A DNA stretch of 64,000 nt, from NCBI GenBank assembly GCA_036346205.1, contig JARFJB010000821.1, positions 7,500,722 to 7,564,721 on the forward strand, read 5' to 3'. This document shows, in pieces, positions 58,093-64,000 of the stretch; the stretch's first letter is position 1; every line of letters begins with the position of its first letter. Under the pieces are notes generated by a model that was given only the letters and a program-made list of their open reading frames with translations, was not told the origin of the DNA and ran no database searches. Both the position numbers and the translations under genes were made by a program. The DNA comes from Vesta saturnalis (Eukaryota > Arthropoda > Insecta > Coleoptera > Lampyridae).

Positions 58093-58921
58093 GATTCTCG
58101 ACAGAAGGTTCTTTCTATCTGCAGACGAGAGCACGTCGTTAACCGAAGACAACGTTCAGTTTTTACAATATCTCGGATATAAACTACTAAGACGATATGG
58201 AAGAAGCGTTGAAAAGTTTATTCACAGGAGTCAGGTACGAGGACATGATCGTTGAATGTGATGGTCGTGTACGATAAAAGCATACAACAACTCTGATGAG
58301 ATTAATATGGTTATTCAAAAAGCTAATCTCATTACAGCTACTTACGATAGTGTTATATATTTAGAAGGTACTCAGACCCTAAGGAAGCAACCAAAGAGTA
58401 TAACCTTACGAATCAAGCGCGCTTCTTCCTATTCGAGGAGATCGATTCACGTTAGGCGGTCAGGTAATTGAAACTGTACGTTTACCTGGCATTCACAGTA
58501 CCATTAAGGGTTTTGCTCATATACCGCAGATTAAAGTACCAGTTTATCGCATGCAGGATGGAGTCCGCAAAACAAGCCTCTTCAACTGTTAAACAGCACC
58601 AAGACCGCTTTCTGCGCTTCCATACCACTCAAACATGTGTTGGGATTTGCATAGGGTTATACTAATCCTCTAGTCAACATATGTCAACAACTCAAGACCG
58701 ACGTGGACTGCTACAGCGGTGAAACGGATGTCAAGATTGGCTTGAGGAAAGTTACATGGAAAGATCCGTATGTAATTCCAAATGATGCTATGAAGTTATC
58801 TGTCTATCAGAAGACTAATAAAAATTCTCCGATACACGTCAATGGTTTGGGCGATGAAGAGCAATACCAGCTTTCAACGTCCTCAATGGTTACTGGTTGC
58901 TTTTCATACCAAGAAGCGTAA
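58082..58921 (+). pseudogene. Double-jelly-roll major capsid protein, copy 2
   Basis: Duplicate of 52,209-53,014, less deleted. Additional legible parts include NMVIQKANLITATYDSVIYL, SLSHAGWSPQNK and LKHVLGFA in differing frames. The C-terminal block DCYSGETDVKIGLRKVTWKD and IPNDAMKLSVYQKTNKNSPI is open to the stop. Multiple frameshifts prevent expression of a full capsid protein. Confidence 0.6.
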
Positions 58922-58926
58922 ATATC

Positions 58927-58997
58927 CACACGACCTTCCAACCTACAACATGGAAATTAAAAGAAACGAAATAACTTTAATAACATTTTTTTAGGGT
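58927..58997 (+). repeat. Dispersed repeat R2 behind capsid copy 2
   Basis: Same start as at 53,031 and placed similarly after the capsid stop; diverges after about 70 bp. Confidence 0.6.
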
Positions 58998-59043
58998 AAT
59001 TATGCATTTTATCACTTAAATATTTCGAATATAAAAGCACATA

Positions 59044-59265
59044 TTAATAATAGAAGATATCCAAACGAACAAGAAAATCTCGTTTTCGTAGATAACAAGT
59101 ATGTGGACGCTTACGAAGAATAATTAATCTTTCGAAATCAATATTATAATTCACCGCACAGATATTTGTAAAACTGTAATGGGCAAAACGAGAGTATGCA
59201 TAACGAGTAGTTATGGGTTTGAAATTGGTGGTTGAAGCATCTTCCTTTGCCTTTACCGCCGACAT
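59044..59265 (-). CDS. Small ORF of unknown function
   Basis: 73 codons starting MSAVKAKEDASTTNFKPITT, basic and aromatic at the end. It lies between the capsid module and the metalloproteinase, on the opposite strand. No family recognised; it may be chance. Confidence 0.2.
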   Translation of the reverse strand: MSAVKAKEDASTTNFKPITTRYAYSRFAHYSFTNICAVNYNIDFERLIILRKRPHTCYLRKRDFLVRLDIFYY

Positions 59266-59375
59266 ATTGCGTTATTTTGCATGATGTAGTAATTGAGTAC
59301 GATCAATAAAGGTTATATTTGAATAAACTCGTTTATTTCGCTTATTTATAGCTCTGTAAACGTGAATTTCTGTTA

Positions 59376-60791
59376 GTGGAAAAGAAAGCTGTTGTAGTGT
59401 TTGCTGTACTGTACAGTGTTAGTGCACTAATTACTAGTAGTGATGATGAAAGCAATTTGAAGATGATTGAAACTTATTGGCACACGTATGGTTACATAAG
59501 TGAACATGCGGGCCCGTCGAAATCCATTCAAGACTACTATCTAGTACCGCTGCTGGTATCCCAAATGATGAAATCGTAAAATTATTGACCACCCCGAGAT
59601 GCGCCAACCAAGTTGCTACCAGCGCATACATAACACATCTATATCATTGGGAAAAGCCTATACTAAGTTATCGTGCAGAGAGTAGAGACATGCGTATATT
59701 AATATTAACGTATAATGCGTTTAAACTTTGGTCAAAATATTCAAACTTAAAATTTGAATACAGTTCTATCAATTACGATATATTATAACAGTTTCAACGG
59801 TATAATCATTCTAGACTAAGCGGAGGTAAACAATGCGAATTTTCGTTTGATAGACCTGGTGTATCTCAGTACATTCAGACTTCCCAAAGACGGGTCAAAG
59901 TATAGTTGAAATACATATGGACTGGGATGAGCGATGGTATCTTCAAGATTCAGCCCCGGGACAAAATCTATCTATCTAATTTACTGTAATACCACATGAG
60001 ATTGGTCATGATTTAGGTTTACAACATACGCATGGTGGAATTCTGCCATGTTTGCATATCGTGAGAAACATTTTCGTGATTTAGCATTGGATGGTATTAT
60101 TGAAATCCAATCATTATACCCAGCTACCTCTACTACATTTACTTTAACTGAAATGGCTACTAGACCTGTTAAGACAACGCCTACTTTATCTGCTACACCT
60201 TCCGACTTGTACAATATCGGCATTGAACATTGTTTAATCCTAAACAAGCGATTGTATGTGTTCTACGAGAATCGAGTTTGGATATCTGCTTTAAATAGTC
60301 CATATAACGGGCCCACTAAGAACTTGTTGTCCAAGAACTTTTAAGCGGTTTGTAGCAATATAGCAGAAGCCTAACACTGATTTCGTCTTCTTCAGCGAAG
60401 GATATATAATGTGCAATTTCCTAGTTTACAATTGACATCTGGATGTTCTCAATTATACAGCTACTGTTCTATCCTCACCAGTAACCTTTTTGGTGCCTCC
60501 GTAAACACTTATAGCGGACGTAGGCTAATTCTTCATGGAAAAAAACAAGATAATTGAATACGATGAATGTCTTCAGCGACCAAGAGCATATTTACAACAT
60601 ACGGATGCGTTTCCAAAATAAGGACAATATTCAGATATTTTAATGGAAATCTATTCTTTATCGATAGGAATCGATTTTATGATTATAATGAGTTTACGGG
60701 CAGTGTGATGCAATCGGAGAAAGTTGACCTTTCCATGTTTAATATTCATCATGCAAAAAAGGTTTATTACCGCAACTATATGATGTATTGA
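59376..60791 (+). pseudogene. Matrix metalloproteinase (MMP), apparently intronless, decayed
   Basis: The full MMP order is legible without introns. The signal peptide is EKKAVVVFAVLYSVSALI, although the start codon position reads GTG. The propeptide (ETYWHTYGYISEHAG) ends in the cysteine switch PRCANQ (codons 59,594-59,611; usually PRCGxPD). The catalytic domain begins WEKPILSYRAES, with AFKLWSKYSNLKFEY. Zinc-binding HEIGHDLGLQH (59,995-60,027) has all three His and the catalytic Glu. One frame change later come the Met-turn NSAMFAY and LALDGIIEIQSLYP. After a Thr-rich hinge (TLTEMATRPVKTTPTLSATP) hemopexin-like repeats follow: LILNKRLYVFYENRVWI (60,235), a broken middle, and GNLFFIDRNRFYDYN then VDLSMFNIHHAKKVYYR to 60,791. 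The enzyme would be secreted and cut extracellular matrix. Stops at 59,580, 59,786, 59,907 and several frameshifts kill it. Insect host MMP genes are intron-rich, so lack of introns fits viral cargo or a retrocopy. Confidence 0.8.
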
Positions 60792-61945
60792 CAAAACTTA
60801 TAAAGCTGGATAAAGTTTTATATAAATTAATACAATTTTTAATTAGTATAACCATTCATATAATTCAGCTTCTGATTTATCACGCCCACAGCTAAAAAGA
60901 ATAGGTTAATCGCCTGGTCGGATAATAATACTGAACTGTATCCTCTGCTTATTCTGATTCGCTTTCCCAGATTCGGCAGTTTTTAGAATTTGACGTATCA
61001 GATGTTCAGTTTTAATGATTGACATTTCGCTACAGCCCTCCATACGAAAATGTAATGAACATATGTCGCTAAACAATGTCCAAAATAATTGTACTACAGG
61101 TTTAAAGTCATTATTCTTTAATAAACTTCCGATCTCAAGCAAAGTAGAGCTGTCTACAACAAAGGTTTTAATAAGACGTTTTTGCTACAATACTTATTAC
61201 CTTTAGACGCTTCAGATAATCAGTCCATGTACATTGTGCATTTATTATTAGATCAATACGAATATATTAAAAATAACCGTATCGTGACTGATTAACTTCT
61301 CATATGCTAATATACCACGACACAAACATAAGAATGTTATTGGCTGGCCACATGAGATTTTTTCACAAACATTTATTCCCATATTTGCACTTCATGACCC
61401 TATGATATTGATCTAGCCAAGATTCGAAGTAATTATAGCTAATTACTTTAAATTAAACAGTCATGTAAAATAGCAAATGTCATCAATTTATTCGTCACGA
61501 TTTGATAGCTTTGATTATAAAAGCGGTTTCTTAACGCCATCTTTAGACACCTGTATCTTTCCTAAGAGGCATTACAACAAAATAGAGCTTTCCACTAAAA
61601 TTGATTTGAATTGCTTTGAATTTTATGTTACACCCTGTATAACCCATTTTATTCAATGACAAAGAATAGGTTCTCATATTGGAAGACTCCTTATTTTTTA
61701 TCTTTAAGATCTAGATTATTTCCAGAAAATTTTAAGTACCAGGTTTTTCACAAGTCGGTTAAAACTTCTATGATGCAGATTCGTTATTTGTTAACCAGCC
61801 TCAAAAATTATGATTGTTAAAACATTTTATGTGTGATAAGATGTACATAAAGGAATGCCGCGTATATTACAAACCCGAGAGTATTAAATTTTTCAGAAGA
61901 AAAATTGACTTTAATTGTTTTTAAGTTTCGCCAAGATCGGCCATG
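60792..61945. other. Decayed, partly protein-like DNA of unknown identity
   Basis: Successive plus-strand pieces look protein-like (IDISLQPSIRKCNEHMSLNN near 61,020, SMYIVHLLLDQYEYIKNNRI near 61,230, MSSIYSSRFDSFDYKSGFLT at 61,477). A 78-codon minus frame covers 60,906-61,142. None matches a family I know. These may be further genes of the viral element beyond the metalloproteinase. An ACACCCTGTATAACCC motif at 61,630 resembles the MITE tips seen elsewhere. Confidence 0.35.
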
Positions 61946-62150
61946 ATGTGTGTCCGATTGCCCGCGAGCGCGAGTATGTGTGTTGTGTGTACGCAGGTGG
62001 GTGTGTGCGTGTGTACGTTTGCGTGTGTGCGTGTGTGCGTATGTGCGTGTGTGCGTGTGTGGATGTGTGAATGTGCGGATGTGTGGATGTGTGAATGTGT
62101 GGATGTGTGGATGTATGGCTGTGTGGATGTGTGGATGTGTGGATGTTTGT
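61946..62150 (+). repeat. GT-rich microsatellite grading into (GGATGT)n
   Basis: Irregular GTGTGC/GTGTGT followed by about a dozen GGATGTGT/GGATGTGTGAATGT-type units. It is preceded by AAGTTTCGCCA, the same flank that precedes the microsatellite of unit B at 33,555, and followed by GAAGACGCGTACG. Confidence 0.9.
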
Positions 62151-62647
62151 TAATACCCACAACTTCAGAACGAAGACGCGTACGTACTTACAATTTTGTA
62201 TCTACGCTTGTTTAAATTTCTCCTGGCGCTGATTAGATTTTGAAAAAAATTCAGCCGCAGAGGGGTTATTAAGAGTGGTTTTTGATTTTTATCAAATATT
62301 TCTGTAACAACTGTATATTTCAAACATATAAACTACCAATATATAGACCTTAGGTTACTTATGTTCTATACAATTTTTTGATACGACTCGTAATTTAGCG
62401 GCAAAAAAATCCTAAGGTAGAATTTAAGTGTTAGTTCAAATCTTTTCAATACCTGAATAATGATTAATTTTATAAGAAAATGTATAACCATACTTTTTAA
62501 AGAAAATTTTACATAACTTTCCTTTAGAAAGTTTCTTAATATAAAGCGAAATAAGTGTAAAAATTAAATAAATACGATTGAAAATACTTAAGCTGTATTA
62601 TCCATATTTTTAGAGAAGCGGACGGTTTTGGATGATATCTAGTATTA
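62151..62647. other. No gene seen
   Basis: AT-rich; nothing recognisable. Confidence 0.45.
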
Positions 62648-62818
62648 ACCTCTATCTGACGTCTGTTTGATATAGATTTTTGTTTTTGTTTTTACAACGT
62701 TGCCTATTTTCGTAATAAGCTTATTATAAAAGAGGTTGCATAATTATAAAAAAAATTGTTATTAAAATTATTTCATTTCTTTTAATTTTCATTTTGTAGG
62801 TTGGAAGGTCGTGTGTTG
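62648..62818 (-). repeat. Dispersed repeat R2, inverted copy
   Basis: On the minus strand it starts ACACGACCTTCCAACCTACA at 62,818 and runs to ATCTATATCAAACAGACGTC. This is the longest and least damaged copy for comparison with 9,990 and 53,031. Confidence 0.65.
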
Positions 62819-63925
62819 TTCCATACCAGATATTTTTTATTAAATTGCAACCTTAAATTAAACTATATTACTTTTTTTTAATGACATACTTTACTCGTAA
62901 TATTAAGCTATTTTGTAACTGCAACGCTTATCAAAACGTCGCCGCATGATAGGTATTGTATGTTACATACACGAACTGGAGGTTGTGAAAACCAGGATGA
63001 GCACTGGACGGATTGAACAAAACCATAGATAATTGAAAAATAACCATATGGAATAATGCAAGGTCTTGTTTTTTTTCGGTTAAAAATATTCTCTTCTGTT
63101 ACGAAAAAATTTGCTTTTGCGCGTTTGCGCTATTGGAACCCTCTAGAAGTTATATTAAATAAATATTTAATGCATTTCCGGATTTTATTACAATTTTATA
63201 GTATTTACATAGATAAACCAGTAATTAATTGGGAAAATTATATCGCCTTTAATTAAGCTTATTTCGATTAATGAAGTTATTGTTAAACGAAAAAAAATAA
63301 TTCAAGTTGAATGCTACAATCCTACCAACTTAATCTTTAATTAAAGGTCTTCCTACACACTAAAAACACATTTACATTGGAGATGTAAATACCTTGCACG
63401 ATTTTCTAATTTCAACTGGGAATAAACAATTTAATTTTTTTCTCGCCCAGCTTACAATAATATTTCTAGTGCAAAATTTTAAATAGCTTTTAACTTAGTC
63501 ATGCTAAAACATAATACAACTACTCGACATTTATATTGAACAGTTGTATGATACATTTTAATAATGTTTAAATTTAATACATACAAAATTATTTTATTTA
63601 ATGAATCACGGCGATTTACCATTGGGCGACAAGTCATCATTTTGATACTCCCTGTAGAGTGTAGATGCTACAACAATACACTTATGAAAATGCAAACTTT
63701 CACCATTACCTATCGGTGTATATAGGTAAACCTTAAAAGATATTAATAAGTTCATTGGTTTTCAAAAGAATTTCATTAAATGATTCCTGAATAATTAATT
63801 ATACAGGTAAGGAAAAACATTATTGCGGGTCTGACTTATAATAAGCTAGAAAGAAACCCAATAAGCATTATATGAGTGTGAGAGACATAACTGTACGGAT
63901 GTTGCTACTTGTACATATTTGCATA
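62819..63925. other. No gene seen
   Basis: AT-rich sequence with only short chance frames; TACTCCCTGTAGAGTG at 63,648 resembles a MITE tip without a partner. Confidence 0.45.
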
Positions 63926-64000
63926 CAGTGTGTCCGAGATTCAGCATGCATGTATTGCTATATTCGTTAATATTGAAGATAGAATGTCGGTTAAATGGGG
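63926..64000 (+). repeat. Transposon terminus running off the window
   Basis: CAGTGTGTCCGAGATTCAGC with TGTTGCTATAT-like and GGTTAAATGGGG segments corresponds to the terminus at 26,945-27,025. A related Tc1/mariner-type element probably continues beyond 64,000. Confidence 0.5.

Noticed and set aside
59376..60791. Ordinary host MMP gene
   Set aside because: No introns are visible over the full architecture, and the gene is broken and embedded next to viral capsid genes. Retrocopy of a host gene remains possible, so it is treated as an open question.

Overview
This is non-coding-dominated, AT-rich animal DNA, almost certainly from an insect or another arthropod. The signs are GT-AG introns, TA-flanked Tc1/mariner relics, piggyBac, pogo/Tigger, Penelope and non-LTR retroelements, tRNA-derived SINEs and very long (TA)n and (CA)n microsatellites. 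I see no intact host gene. Nearly every recognisable reading frame is a broken mobile element or an old viral insertion. The species cannot be fixed from the window.

Left part (1-26 kb): a dispersed repeat and a CA microsatellite come first. Then follow Tc1/mariner transposase relics whose catalytic residues have a DD41D spacing, a Tigger-type DNA-binding relic, two tandem copies of a tRNA-headed SINE candidate, and a TA-flanked element with long inverted repeats (6,615-8,989). Next are two minus-strand copies of one approximately 3.2-kb endonuclease/reverse-transcriptase LINE, a T/G-rich degenerate array, more transposase relics, a clean MITE, a Penelope-like relic and a dimeric satellite of about 230 bp.

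Middle part (26.9-41 kb): a direct tandem duplication of 5.8 and 5.2 kb (27,263-33,085 and 33,086-38,304). Its junction lies between a LINE endonuclease frame and a transposase fragment, and each unit carries a large microsatellite. The LINE copy of the second unit runs on to its 3' end at about 40,756. A piggyBac relic (41.2-44.8 kb) is split by 2.2 kb of unrelated DNA.

Right part (45.6-61 kb), the most notable region: a degraded Polinton/adintovirus-like element. On the minus strand lie a membrane-anchored BIR protein, a retroviral-type integrase with a C-terminal chromodomain (interrupted by a SINE), a second integrase fragment, a DUF8207-like protein and a packaging ATPase. On the plus strand, divergent from the ATPase, lie a PLA2-like capsid-associated protein, an adenain-like protease, a single-jelly-roll (penton-like) protein and a double-jelly-roll major capsid protein. 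The plus-strand module and the start of the ATPase are present a second time (56.1-58.9 kb). Between the copies sit a Crypton-like tyrosine recombinase with two short introns, a large hairpin and a 5'-truncated LINE. About 450 bp after the second capsid gene is an apparently intronless matrix metalloproteinase relic with signal peptide, cysteine switch, zinc-binding motif, Met-turn and hemopexin-like repeats. BIR and metalloproteinase genes flanking a capsid module suggest virus cargo acting on apoptosis and on host extracellular matrix, but both are broken here and linkage alone does not prove they belonged to the element.
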